A DNA stretch of 64,000 bases from Massariosphaeria phaeospora (GCA_011032825.1 JAADJZ010000006.1:992001-1056000), one strand, 5' to 3'; shown: positions 35,360 to 46,798, counted from the stretch's first letter. Notes: generated from the sequence alone by a model not told the origin. Numbers and translations are program-made.

Positions 35360-35689
35360 TAGATGGGAATATATGATACCCACGAGAGACTCTTCATGAG
35401 CAAATGTATACATTTCGAAGTTCCGATGTCATTCAGCGATAGGTGCCACGGCCCATATATTCTCCCTGCTTTCTTCGGATATAATACAAGAGCACATCTA
35501 GGTCGGCTCAGCTCAATCATTTTTCAAACGCCTTGCAATGCCTAGATCCCGGCGCTCTTCACACTAACAAGTATTCGCGCCTACAGTACACCCCTAAAGT
35601 CCATCAAGTCAGCATTCAGATGTACCCCGCGAGGTCATCCTGATAGCATATACCTGCTTCGGCGAGTATCATACACTCGGTTTCCCAGC
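35360..35689. other. Convergent 3' flanks of COQ3 and mL41
   Basis: No gene is recognised. The stretch lies between the stop codons of two convergent genes and presumably contains both 3' UTRs. Confidence 0.5.
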
Positions 35690-36136
35690 TCATCTCTTCG
35701 CCTCCTCCTGTCCATACGCAGACGTATCCATCATATCATGCCCTCCACTAAGCTTCCACCAATTCAAATACTCCTCCCCGGTCAACCCCTTCGACTGCGG
35801 CGACCACTTATCCAGCTCCTCTTGTGTATTCTTCGAGATGCCCTTGGACACAAAAGGCGTCAACTACACACAACCGCCGTTAGCCCATGTCGCAAGCTAA
35901 TTCATCCGGAAGCCCGCCAGCTCTCAGTATGATGGCCTTACCTCGAACTTCTTGATCCCCTTTTCTGGAAATATATATGTCCGTATCTTGCTGTAATCGG
36001 GGATGAACTTGCCGCCGTTGGTGATCTGGCCGAGGTTGCCGACGCGGTTGCCCTTGTAGTATTGGTTGCCGGCTTGTTTGGGGCTGAGGGGAAGGCGCCG
36101 CAGCATTTTTTGGAGGCGGGGGGTGGGTTTGAACAT
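35690..36136 (-). CDS. MRPL27: Mitochondrial large-subunit ribosomal protein mL41
   Basis: Exons complement(35690..35863, 35942..36136) give 122 aa. mL41 (yeast Mrpl27) is a structural protein of the mitoribosomal large subunit. The N-terminus MFKPTPRLQKMLRRLPLSPK is basic. The family core follows: YYKGNRVGNLGQITNGGKF and the IRTYIFPEKGIKKFE strand. The 78-nt intron joins it to LTPFVSKGISKNTQEELDKW, a short GEEYLNWW segment and an end rich in Gly/Asp (GGHDMMDTSAYG). Without splicing the frame closes after VRPSY and loses the second half. It is divergent from UTP14, with only 212 bp between the two starts. Confidence 0.92.
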
Positions 36137-36348
36137 CGTGGCTTTTTCCGCTTCTTCTTTCTCCAGTTGTGTGGGATGCGCCGCGTGTCAATGGCGTGCT
36201 GTGGTGATAAATAGACATGCGGTGGTGAGGCTCTGAAGGCGGAGGGACGCGGCAGAAAAAGTTCGACGCACGGGCGGTGAAATTTCGCGGGCACTTGGGA
36301 TTTTGCCCGCTCAACTGCAGAAATCGTGCAAGCAAATCGGACTACGCA
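36137..36348. promoter_or_regulatory. Compact bidirectional promoter, mL41 / UTP14
   Basis: The start codons of two divergent ribosome-related genes are 212 bp apart. A near-palindromic A/T core followed by CGCGG (GAAATTTCGCGG) lies near 36281..36292, and a related ATTTCGCGG recurs just inside UTP14. Their regulatory meaning is not established. Confidence 0.55.
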
Positions 36349-39297
36349 ATGCCGCCACGAATTTCGCGGAGCTCGCTCCAGGGTGCCGATTCCTCGAAGA
36401 AGCCTCGGTCGAAAGCTCGAACTCCTAAGAAAGCGCAGAAGCGTGTGCTCGATGCCTTCTCAATCGCATCGCGCGACCATCCCGACCGCGTAAAAATCCG
36501 GCAACATCGCTTGGGAGAATCGGATGTGAACTCTCATCGCAAACGCACCCGAGAAGATGGTGAGAGGGACGAGGATGGGGATGAAGAGGAGGGGAGTCAG
36601 GTCAAGAGGCGGCGGCAAAAAGGTGGGGATGACGATATGAGCCTCGACGAGGGGAGCGATTCCGAGGGCAACAATTGGACTATGGGTCACGTCGGGGATG
36701 ATGATGATAGCGATATCGACAGTGACGAGGCGTTTGGAGAGAGCGACGAGGAGCGGTTTGAGGGGTTCACGTCCCGAGGAAGCTCGAGTAATCAGAAAGG
36801 CAAGAAGCCTAAGCGCAAAAGGGTCGAGGAGTTGGCAGACGAGGACGGGGATATTGATCTGAACGAGGACGACAGTGTAGATGACGAGGATGAGGACGAG
36901 GATGATCTGGGTGAAGATGCTATTGATCTTGCCACTGCATTGGATCAATATGAGGAGAGCGAAGAGGAAGAGAAACAGCAGGCCAAGAAGACTAAGAAGA
37001 AGATATCCGCGTTTGATGATAGCGACGAGTCCCCAAGCGAGGGCGAGGATCTTGCGGCAGATGGAGCGCTCGACTTCTCATCAGACGAGGACCCAGAAGC
37101 GGAATCAGACAAGAGGGCACAGCTGAAGGATCTGATCTCTTCACTGCCAGTTGAAGAAGAGGCCCAGTATAGACCTGCTCGGAAGGTTGACGTACACGAA
37201 TCCAGTGCGCCGTCAGAGTTTGGCGTGCTGCGGAAAGTCGATATTGCAAGCTTCAAATCCAAGTCCGGTGATCCTGACAGGAAGAAGACACTCAAGCTGC
37301 TGCAGGACGATGTCAAATCCTCAAAGAGGAATGACCTCGCCCGGAAACTGGACGCCCCGCTTCCCAAACGCCAGCAAGCCAAGTTGGACCGAACCGCTGC
37401 GAACGAGAAGGCTAATGAAACTCTTGAACGATGGGTGGCTACTATCAAACGCAACAGGGAGGCCGAACATTTGATCTTCCCTTTGAAACACCCGGATGCC
37501 GAAAAGACTATAGGTGAGAGGAGTCTCATGCCGACAACAACCATAGAGCCTGCCAACGACCTCGAAAGCACCATCCAGTCGATCTTGCAGCAGAGCGGTC
37601 TCTCGAACGGAAAAGATGACGAGGAAAATATGCAAAAGTGGGAGGAGCTACAAACGAACAAGATGCCGCTTGAAGAGGTCATGAAGCGCCGAGCACAACT
37701 ACGAAAAGAGCGGGAGCTCCTCTTTCGGGAAGAAATCCGGGCGAAGCGCGTCAAGAAGATCAAGAGCAAGGCTTATCGCCGGGTTCACAGGAAAGAGCGT
37801 GAAAGGCTTCTAGAACGGGAGCGAAATGCACTGAGAGCCGATGGCATGGATGTTTCCGAAGACGAACGGGAGTACAACGATCGTCGTCGAGCTGAGGAAA
37901 GGATGGGGTCTAAGCATCGCGGGAGCAAGTGGGCTAAAGGCGTTAAAAAGAGTGGCAAGGCTGCTTGGGACGAGGATGCTCGATCGGGCGTGACTGAAAT
38001 GGCTCGACGAAATGAAGAGCTCCGCCGCCGTATTGAGGGCAAGGACATTCGCGATGATGGCGACGACGCTTCTGACGTGTCTAGCGAAGACGATGATGAT
38101 GAGGAGGACGCAGATGAAGGGAACGATAGCCTCAAGCGCCAGGTCGATCAATTGAAAGAGAACCCATTTTCTACAGCGAAGGGGGGGTCTAAGCTTGCGT
38201 CTATGGCCTTTATGCAGAAGGCTGAGGCCGCCAAGAGGACCAGAAATGATGAAGACATTGAACGCATACGGAAAGAGCTCGCTGGGGAAGACAGCGACGA
38301 TGACAGCGAGGATGAGCATGCCACCAATGCTGGACGTCGAAGGTTTGGTCCAGAGACAAAAGCCGCGATAGTTCCTGCTGTACAAGTTCGTGGCGAGTTT
38401 GAAGAGCGGCCTGGATCAGACGACGAGGATGCCGAGCGCGTCAACGGTTCACTCGCACAGCCTGACGAGCCTACTCATGACGTTACGAAAGGACCTCAGA
38501 GATTTGCTCTAGCAAAATCTACCTTACCGGCGAAGACTAGTGTCGGCGCTGGCAATCCGTACCTACAGAAGGCCACCAAAGAGAAGAAGTCAGAACAAGA
38601 ACCAGACCTGGTATGGAAAGCACAAGACACAATAAGTGCTCCGCAAAAAAAAACCAAGGTTAAGAGCAAGAACAAGAAGAAAGGTTCAAAGCAATCCGAG
38701 GACGACGATGAGGTTCCTGAACCCATTATCTCGGCTCCCGACGAAGACGGCTTCCAAACAGTCACGTACCAACACGGTGCACATGACGATGAGAATGAGT
38801 CCGAGAACGAGGGTATTGACCTGACGGTCGCCCTACGCACCCAGCACGCCCTCACCGCTAAAGCCTTCGCCGGCGACGACACCATCGAAGCCTCCTTCGC
38901 CGCGGAAAAAGCGCAAGAAGCGTCCGAAGACGACGAAAAGACCATCTCCACCACACTTCCCGGCTGGGGCTCCTGGACCGGCGACCAGCTCACCAAAAAC
39001 GAGCGCCGGCGCAAGCCCAAAGCAACGGTGACGAAGCAAGCCGGCGTGCGGCCCGACAAGCGCAAAGACATCAACCTCGACCGTGTCATCATCAGCGAGA
39101 AGCGCGTGAAGCCCAGCACCAAGTTCCTGGCTACACAGCTGCCGTTTCCGTTTGAGACCAAGGAGCAGTATGAACGGTCGCTGCGGTTGCCGAAGGGGCC
39201 TGAGTGGACGACCAAGCAGACGTTTCAGGATGGCACGAAGCCGAGGGTTATTGTTAAGCAGGGGGTTATTAGGCCGATGCGGAAGCCGCTGGTTTGA
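36349..39297 (+). CDS. UTP14: U3 snoRNA-associated protein 14 (Utp14)
   Basis: A single exon of about 982 aa. Utp14 is a subunit of the small-subunit processome and activates the helicase Dhr1 to release U3 snoRNA during 18S rRNA maturation in the nucleolus. The N-terminus is basic (KKPRSKARTPKKAQKRVLDAF). Residues about 60-280 are strongly acidic with long Asp/Glu runs. The conserved core includes RKVDIASFKSKSGDPDRKKTL, LWIFPLKH-like LIFPLKH, KIKSKAYRRVHRKERERL, and the block ERMGSKHRGSKWAKGVKKSG. Other signs are GWGSWTG near the C-terminus and the terminal motif RVIISEKRVKPSTKFLATQL with PFPFETKEQYERSLRLPKG. The Met at 36349 is preferred over upstream in-frame codons because it begins the family-like basic region and follows the divergent promoter. 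Confidence 0.95.
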   Translation: MPPRISRSSLQGADSSKKPRSKARTPKKAQKRVLDAFSIASRDHPDRVKIRQHRLGESDVNSHRKRTREDGERDEDGDEEEGSQVKRRRQKGGDDDMSLDEGSDSEGNNWTMGHVGDDDDSDIDSDEAFGESDEERFEGFTSRGSSSNQKGKKPKRKRVEELADEDGDIDLNEDDSVDDEDEDEDDLGEDAIDLATALDQYEESEEEEKQQAKKTKKKISAFDDSDESPSEGEDLAADGALDFSSDEDPEAESDKRAQLKDLISSLPVEEEAQYRPARKVDVHESSAPSEFGVLRKVDIASFKSKSGDPDRKKTLKLLQDDVKSSKRNDLARKLDAPLPKRQQAKLDRTAANEKANETLERWVATIKRNREAEHLIFPLKHPDAEKTIGERSLMPTTTIEPANDLESTIQSILQQSGLSNGKDDEENMQKWEELQTNKMPLEEVMKRRAQLRKERELLFREEIRAKRVKKIKSKAYRRVHRKERERLLERERNALRADGMDVSEDEREYNDRRRAEERMGSKHRGSKWAKGVKKSGKAAWDEDARSGVTEMARRNEELRRRIEGKDIRDDGDDASDVSSEDDDDEEDADEGNDSLKRQVDQLKENPFSTAKGGSKLASMAFMQKAEAAKRTRNDEDIERIRKELAGEDSDDDSEDEHATNAGRRRFGPETKAAIVPAVQVRGEFEERPGSDDEDAERVNGSLAQPDEPTHDVTKGPQRFALAKSTLPAKTSVGAGNPYLQKATKEKKSEQEPDLVWKAQDTISAPQKKTKVKSKNKKKGSKQSEDDDEVPEPIISAPDEDGFQTVTYQHGAHDDENESENEGIDLTVALRTQHALTAKAFAGDDTIEASFAAEKAQEASEDDEKTISTTLPGWGSWTGDQLTKNERRRKPKATVTKQAGVRPDKRKDINLDRVIISEKRVKPSTKFLATQLPFPFETKEQYERSLRLPKGPEWTTKQTFQDGTKPRVIVKQGVIRPMRKPLV

Positions 39298-40403
39298 GGC
39301 TGTGGTTGAAATTGTGAGAATGTATGGGCGGCGTGCGGTCGCTGGGTAGATATAGAGAGATGTATCTGATCAGCCGTATTGCAGTTTGAGACTTTAGTTG
39401 AGAGTAGTTCTTGACTGTGTACTGTCTGGTGAACAAATAATAGTTGATTTAAGTGAAGGTTATCGCCCGCGAGATGCTAGTATTCGTATCGCTAGTCCTC
39501 CTCCGTACTCGCTTGGGACGTTTAGTCAACCCCAATTATTACACGTCCCACCTCTTTCTACCTACACCCATCTCTTCTACGCCACGCTTCTCCACCCAAA
39601 ACGCACAATCCTCTCTCGTTTACGGTTACCCGACCTGCTGTGGCGGGAGCAATACCGTAAGCGCAAGGCTGAGTGCGGGTTGCATATGAGGAACTAGCAG
39701 CGCCGTTTTGGCATTATTGCTTGTGAACATTCTGAATGACCTGCATGATATTAGATTGCTTTGGGTAGGTAGGGTAGAGAGCTATGTTGTTGATGGTTGG
39801 GTCAAGTCGACTCCGCAAAGTAAGTGGGTGGTCTAGAATTGCGACACGGCGTCTGCGATTCCGAGCAGCCAGAGCTTTGAGCAGTTCCTCATCGGAGCTA
39901 TTCGTGAGTATAACTATATTACCTTCCCAAATTTCGTTTGCGCAGTTGCGCAGGTCAGGATGACATAATGTATTGTGCGGGCCGGTCGTGCCTGCAGTCA
40001 GGCTTCACACCTCTCCTCCACTGTTTACCTCTTATTCTCCACAATTTCGAGAAACCTACTAAGCGATCAGTTTTTCTCACCTGCACGTCAAAACTTGTTG
40101 CGCCAACCATCAGATGAGCCCTTCCGCTTTCCTCATGGAGATCCCTGCATACGTTCAGGAAGAAGAGCTTCACCGACAGGTCGCGCCTTCTGGGCCAGCG
40201 GAGACCTCTGATGTTCTGTCTGGGTTTCTACCATTAGGGTTGCATCTCACCTACGACACCCTCGGTCGGTCTACTATTATTACCTCTGCCATCATTCGAG
40301 GACTGTCATCACTTCATCCCTAATACCTACAACCAGTCCGGATTGACTAGCGCATTGTTTCTTCCACTTATCTCAGTCCCCCCCCAGTTCGACCCAACGC
40401 TTC
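39298..40403. other. Intergenic region upstream of the GH81 gene
   Basis: No gene is recognised in this 1.1 kb stretch. A 69-codon ORF at 40114..40323 has no family features. A C/T-rich tract with a run of eight or more C directly precedes the proposed GH81 start and may contain an intron acceptor, so a further 5' exon is possible. Confidence 0.4.
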
Positions 40404-43019
40404 ATGGGCCAGCGGCACTCGATCTACTCCCCCTCAATAACTGATAAAAAGGAATCATGGCAGCACTCGCTCTTGACTTCTATCGGTGTTGGCACCACAG
40501 CTTCTGAGACTGATAAAATACCTCCGGACAATATCTTCGTCCCAATTCAACAAGACAATATTCTCCCCCAAGTCCCTATTGGAGCGCATCATCCTGTTCC
40601 AAGGAAGGGCATTGAGGACGATGATTACCGAACGCTGCATACGAACAAGTTCTACGCGAACACGTTTCTTGGGGAACAAAATCAACCAGTTTGGACACAG
40701 CCGTACTCAATATGGTGGGGCAAGGGGAGTAAGGAGGTTGGGCAGTTGCCGACGTGGGGGATGGGGATCGCACATATCGAGACTGAGGATCTTGTATACG
40801 GTGAGGGCGATCCCGCAAAGGTCAGTACAGCCAACAGAGACGTTATTAAGGAAGAAAATCTGACGACCACAGCACTATGTCAACCCACCGCGGAGGCAGT
40901 CGTTGGTGCTGTCAGCCCGAGAGCTCGACTTCAACACAACACTAACAACAGACACCCACCTCCCGTTCTCGGTGAACATCAATCTCAACCACAAAACGAC
41001 ACACATAGAACCCAAACTGACCTTCCCTGTCGTCCAAGGCATGAGTTTCATAACCGGCGGTTACCGCAGCGCGTCCCCCATCATCCAGTGTCCCGGCCCC
41101 GGCTTCAACTTCGTCAGCGAGCCCATCCACGTCGGCAGATCAACCAAATACCGCATCAAAGACGCCAACAGCCGCGACTGGGTCATCTACGTCAATCCAA
41201 TTCCACATTTTCCCTATAATGCCTCTGCGTTCCGCCGCGTCGACGCAAATACGTTGCTCGGCCCCCCATTCTTCAAAGGCACCATCCAAATCGCCAGAAA
41301 CCCGCTCGGCGCCGAAGGCGAGTCACTCTACGACAAAGCCACGGGCGCCTTCGCTTGCGAAGTGTTGCTCACGGCTACAGTAAGCGAAGCCCGCGGCACC
41401 TACTCTTTTTCCTACACCAAAATCGGCACATCCCCCCTCCTCATGTTTGCCTTACCCCACCATATCCAGTCCCTCGACCCAGACCTTAGACCGCAAATCA
41501 CACGCCTACAACTCCGCACTCCAGCCAAGGGTCTCGCTACTGCCGTCTGGGGCGACAAACTCACCTTCATCGAGCCCGCCCTGCCGATCACCATGTCCTT
41601 CGGCGCGTGGACGCCCACGCTCGGCCCTGGCAAAATGAAATTCGCCCCTGACGTCCACGCTTTCATTGCCGCCATCGCCGACCGCGAACTCCGGCAGCTC
41701 ATGGCGCAAGACATCTTGTCGACCGCCTCGTACTTCACAGCGGGAAAACACGTCGCCAAGCTAGCGACACTCATCTGGGTTCTCAAAGACGTGCTCAACG
41801 ACGCCGCGCGTACGGCCGCGGGTCTTGAGCGTCTGAAGCTACTGCTCGAGCGCTACGTAGCGAACCGCCAGCGATATCCGCTGTACTACGACGACTGCTG
41901 GAAGGGCGTCGTGTCGTATTCCGGGTTCACGGAGCCGGCCGCTGACGGCGGCAACACGTACTATTCCGACCACCACGTGCATTGGGCAGGCTTCGTGTAT
42001 GCCGCGGCCGTAGTCGCCTACCTCGACGCCGAATGGCTGCGGCAAGGGGAGAACCGCGCGTGGACCAATATGCTGGTCAAGGACTTCGCAGAGAGCGACT
42101 ATGCTGGGAGGGATTACCCGTTCTCAAGGTCTTTCGATTGGTGGGCGGGACATAGTTGGGGGAAGGGGCTCATAGAGAGTGCGGACGGGAGAGTGGTTGA
42201 CAGCGCGGGCGAAGATGGGTTTGCGAGTCTCGCTATCAAGATGTGGGGGCGGGTAGTAGGGGATGTGAATATGGAAAAGAGAGGTGAGTTGTGGATGGAG
42301 GTCCTTTTGCCCTGTCTTCGTCTATCCGCCTCTCCTTTTCTGCCTTTCTCATCCTCTTCCAAACGTTCAAGCCAAGCCGTACTAACCAGTTTCATATCAA
42401 TCCAGGCAACCTCATGCTCGCCATCCAGTCCCGCACCTTCCCCACCTACATCTTCCTCCTCGCGAACAACACAATACACCCGGCGCGCTTCACGCCCAAC
42501 AAGCGCGTAACCACGCTCTCCGAAGCCAGCGCCTCCGCCCTCCCCACCTCTTCACCGTCCCCCACCGCCATGCTGCCCTTCACCCGGGCCACCAGCTTGT
42601 TACCGTACACCCAACCCGCCCCTATCCCAGCACCCACCCGCCAGCACCATCCGCGCCAAGCCTCCGGCGCATCCCGCTCTTCCACCTTCAACCTCTCTCC
42701 TCCAACCGGCACCATGCCCCCCCTCCCACACGCATCTCCCATCTGCCCCGCAACCGCGCTCCTCCGCCCCCGGGCCTTCGTTAAGGAGGAGTGGGACGCC
42801 TTCTACAGCGACGAGCGGGCGCTCGACGGCATGGAGCCTGCGGGCTGGGGCGTGCTGCATGCGAATCTGGGGCTGGTGGATGCGCGGGCTGCGTGGACGT
42901 TCTTTAGCGAGGGCGTCGGCGGCGAGTGGGATGAGCGGTGGGTGGGGGCGGAGGGGCTGAGTCGCACGTGGGGGCTCGTGTGGTGTGCGGGGTTGGGGGG
43001 CGTGAGGGGCGGAGGTTAG
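40404..43019 (+). CDS. Divergent GH81 endo-1,3-beta-glucanase, possibly degenerate
   Basis: Exons 40404..40820, 40873..42283 and 42406..43019 give about 813 aa. GH81 enzymes hydrolyse internal beta-1,3-glucan bonds and act in cell separation. Family blocks include DNIFVPIQQD, HTNKFYANTFLGEQNQPVW, LPFSVNINL, RYPLYYDDCWKG, YYSDHHVHWAGF, FDWWAGHSWGKGLIESADG, GNLMLAIQSRTF and FVKEEWDAFY. No signal peptide is seen. Two things are odd. The catalytic region, normally QESTSE-like with two Glu four residues apart, reads VDSAGE: the first Glu is Asp, the second is kept. The stretch between FTPNK and FVKEEW normally holds an ENK and a GIHMLP motif, but here it is about 90 residues of Pro/Ser/Thr-rich sequence lacking both. 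The gene may be decaying or functionally altered. The 5' end is uncertain. Confidence 0.8.
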
Positions 43020-43961
43020 GTACTGCGGGATGGTGGGATGGGGGGGATGGGCTGGGATGTGTGAGGGAGGGAATGGGGAGTAGGGAATGAGATGAGGTCT
43101 ATAAGGGGATGGGATGGGATAGAATAGAGATGAGATGAGAGGGGAAGAAAGGGAAAGGATATAATGAGATAAAGTGTAGACTAGGATGGGATGATTGCGA
43201 CCATTGACTTGATGAATAACGAACCCCTAATTCTAAGTACCTACCTAAACCCGTACTTTTTACCGTATCGTCGTGTACACGATTAACAGTCAAAGCCCTA
43301 TTCGTCGCATCACATTCATAGTTCACAGTCAACCATATCAGTTCTTTAAATGCCATTCTACTACCTATCTACTGCCTATGCGCCCCCCCTCTCTGAAGCC
43401 CAGTACAGGTAACTCTTTTTCTGCACCGAATCGAAATTCAACAGTACCAGATAAAATTCACTTTAGCCTCTTCGTCAAACGAAACGCCCTAACTATGGGA
43501 ACGGCAAGGAAAGGAAAAAATAGGACAGAATAAGTCGCTGATTTGCAACAACAACAAGATTCCATTGGAACTCGCCAATATTCGTACACTATGGCCAACT
43601 AACATGCCAACATAGTCGCACACACACATACACTCACACAAAGACGCAAGGAAACTACAGATAGGACAGAGATGAGGATAGGGATAGGGAAGAATGGGGT
43701 CTGCGCCAGCCAAAATTACTCTCCTCTATCCCCGCACCGCATCGCCACGGGTGGATATACAGAGCGAGGACGGGAACCAAGTTTATTGTATCCAGCAACA
43801 TATATACAAGGAAAGAGACGAGACTGAGATTGAGACGCAGACTAGTGGGGACGAGGAGGAGCGCCCGCTCCGCCGACGGTCGAAATAAGGTTGCACAACC
43901 CCTGATCTAGTTTCGCTTTCAGCACGGGGGTTTTGGGGGCCAACTCCGATCCGATGCGATC
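43020..43961. other. Intergenic region with purine-rich GGGAT runs
   Basis: Between 43020 and 43200 the plus strand is purine-rich with many loose GGGAT/GAGAT repeats. The rest shows no coding or RNA signal. It lies between two convergent stop codons. Confidence 0.5.
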
Positions 43962-45751
43962 TTAGCCAGGCGAGAAGAAGTTCTTGACAAAGTTGGAGCC
44001 GAGGTCGCCCTTGGCCTTGTCTGGGTAGACGTAGAAAGCGAGGCCGATGATGGCGTATCTGGGGTGGAGGTTAGCATGTATTGGCTGGTTGCGGAGTTCG
44101 CGACGTTTCCGGGCCTGTAAATGGGGGGAAATTGGTAAGAGAGAGTGAGAGGAAAAACTTACGTTCCAAGACACATGCAGCCCTCGAGGTAATTGCTCTT
44201 TCCGTCCTGAATCAGGTAGTTTACGACCAGGACCGAGAGGAAGAAGACGACGGTTTCGAAGCCCTGGAAGTGGAGCGTCATGTCCTTGCCGATGATCCAG
44301 CCGAGGATGACCAGGAACGGGGTGACGAAGAGGGCGATTTGCATGGAGCTGCCGATGGCCACGTTGATGGCCAAGTCCATCTTGCCCTTGTAGGCTACGA
44401 TGACTGCGGTTACGTGCTCGGCGGCGTTGCCCACAATGGGGATGAGGATCAGGCCAATAAAAGTCTTGCTGATGCCCGTCGAATCGACAATGCCTTCGAT
44501 ACTACCGACGAGGAACTCGGCGCACACGGCAACCATGACAGTCACCACAACGAGAGCAATTCCAGACGCAATGGGGGAAAGCGTGTTACCGCTCTCGTCG
44601 TCAGAAGACGATTCCTGGGATTCAGCGTCTTCGAACATGGCGTGATGAGAGAATAGCTGGAAGTAGAGGTACAGGATATAGAGGATGAGGAGGATAATCG
44701 AGGTTCCGTGGGATAGCAGAGCGATGTTCCTGTCGGATTCTCCCTGCTTCATGTCCGACATGGCGGCATAAAGGGTTGCAGGGATGATCAACGACGCCGA
44801 AGCAACAGCCATCAGGGAGGACATGGTAGAGGCGACAGTCGAGTTGAAGCTACTCTCCTGCTCGCGCAGTCCAGCAGCCAAAAAGCAGCAACCCAGCACC
44901 TGCCAAGTTGTCAGCGCCAGATAGGACGGGTGCGAGCGTGGGACTGTACCAGGAGTATGTTGGACAAGATGCTACCGAGCATGCTGGCCTGTACAATGCG
45001 GATCTCGTTCTTGTTGAGCGCAACGATGGAAACCTGTGCCATTGGTCAGTTTGCTGTCGTAGCGCACTGTGCGCGCCCAAGCGGGTGCACTCACGATGAG
45101 TTCCACAGCGTTTCCGAACGTCGCGTTCAGCAATCCACCCAGTGTTTGGCCCAGTTTCGCAGACAGTTCCTCGGTCGCAAAGCTCAGCAGGGCGGCGAGC
45201 GGCATGATGGCGATGAAGTTGAGGATGAAGACGGCGGGCGGGCTCCAGCCCAGGGCGCCGGCGATGATGCCGAGGGGCACGAAGACGAGGAGGACGTTGA
45301 CATAGTTGCTGCACAGCGTGGCCCAGGTTACGTGGGCGACGTGCTGCGGCAGCGTCTTATACCACGGCCCCTCGGCCCTGCGCCTGGGACCGAGAAGCGG
45401 TGCCGACTCGTCATTCGAGCCGTTGGAGTTCCCCGGCATGGTGTTGCTGCGGTTGGCGAAGTTGTGACGACCGTGACGACTGAACTCGCGCTTTATGCTT
45501 CCTGTATTGCGGATGCGCCAAGCGCAGACAGTTAGCCAAGGTGATCGCTGAGTGAGCCCCGAGGGAGGAGCGTTGCGGTGCGGGCTATTGCTGTGGCTGC
45601 GCCGGGCAGTACTCTGCAGATGGAGCCGGCGAAAGCTTGATGGTGTTGATCCAGCCGTCTGCGGCACCACGACTGCGAGGGACAAAGGCCCGGCCGAGCA
45701 ACAAAGCGTGGTGGGGGTTCGAGGCAGCGCAGCAGGGGCTTACTCACTCAT
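43962..45751 (-). CDS. VCX1: Vacuolar Ca2+/H+ exchanger, Vcx1/CAX type
   Basis: Exons complement(43962..44058, 44163..44899, 44950..45033, 45095..45501, 45748..45751) give about 442 aa. It exchanges cytosolic Ca2+ for vacuolar protons. Both CaCA ion-binding repeats are intact: [17 protein letters not shown] (completed by the exon 2/3 junction) and [31 protein letters not shown]. Between them is the acidic loop [16 protein letters not shown]. About eleven hydrophobic helices are present. The exon 3 part [22 protein letters not shown] and the exon 5 tail [18 protein letters not shown] are typical. The 4-nt first exon (ATGA, donor GTGAGT, 246-nt intron) is inferred, because it joins in frame to [19 protein letters not shown]. 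If it is wrong, translation would start at the Met near 45439 ([16 protein letters not shown]), giving 420 aa or so. Confidence 0.93.
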
Positions 45752-46798
45752 AGTGGTGGACGGTGAAGAAGCGTCAACTCTCCCACGGGTGCTGGGCAAC
45801 GAGGGTACAAGTAGGGCGCAGCGCTGCCACGGCGCGAGGGTCGAGGGTGGTGAGGGCGAGAAATGGGAGAGCTGCAATTGGCGGACCGCGCAACAGAGCC
45901 GACGGGGCAGCGAATGAAGGGGCCTCGGGCGACGAATATGAGAGACTCTGGACCGGGGTGTTCTGCAATTGAATCGACGGGCGCACGGAAAAGGCCACGG
46001 GGACGGGGGAGGAGGACTGATGAGTTGGAGCGGGCGGAAGCAGGCGCAGCAAGCAAGCTCTTAGCAAGCGTCGACGACGACAGCAAAACGCGCGCTGGAG
46101 CAGCTGGACGCAAGCTTTGGCTGATGACGGAGGCTGGACTGCCCACCGGGGCAAACCAATCAGCAGCGCGCCCGGTTGCACTGCCCCCGATGCCAACCAC
46201 GGCCAGCCATCCGCCAAGCTGCCGCCTGCCCGCTGCAGATCGTCGACGACAACGACTGCGAGTTCCGCCTGAGGCACATTTCACCGCCAAGCCGAAGGCC
46301 CGCCGGAGCCACCCAGCCCCTACGCGGCACCAAGCTGCGAGCTGCGAAACCCGCTCCATGCCACATCGTTCACCGTCGAAGCTCAAGTGTAGCTAACAAA
46401 AATATGCCTTTTCCTATCCAGCCAACACCTACCGAGTACACCGTGCTGTCTTGGCTTCTTGTGACGAGACGCACACCACACATACATACAACGACTCGGC
46501 CATGGCGCAGCACGCACTCCACTCACAAACCCCATGCCCAACAAAAAAAAACTCCGCTCAAACACCGCTCCCAAGCGCCAAGAACTCCGACCCACCCCGG
46601 GCCTCGTACGCCCGTCAGACGCATCTTGTCTATGCCTATGCCTATGCCTGTGCCTTTCCTGTCCAGCGTCCAGATCGCAATGCTTCATAATACCAGTCAC
46701 AGGTCACAACCGTCGTTGTACTCGTACGCGAATCCGCCTCGCCGCGCACTCAGACTCCCCATACATACACCATGACTAACTAACTAAGCGACCCGCCC
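45752..46798. other. GC-rich upstream region of the Ca2+/H+ exchanger
   Basis: Overlapping short ORFs on both strands have Ala/Arg/Ser/Pro-rich composition and no family features. This looks like promoter and 5' UTR of the exchanger on the right-hand side and 3' flank of the next minus-strand gene. An A-rich run and CTATGCC repeats near 46630..46660 are minor. Confidence 0.45.

Noticed and set aside
36945..37769. 274-codon minus-strand ORF
   Set aside because: Antisense to the acidic/Ser-rich part of UTP14, producing a Ser/Leu/Phe-rich shadow.
40404..41219. Uninterrupted 271-codon reading of the first GH81 part
   Set aside because: The family sequence leaves this frame after GEGDPAK and resumes after a 52-nt intron (GTCAGT..ACCACAG) with HYVNP and LVLSARELDF.
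43020..43200. GGGAT-rich stretch considered as telomere-like repeat
   Set aside because: The units are irregular and do not match TTAGGG; it is only a purine-rich 3' flank.
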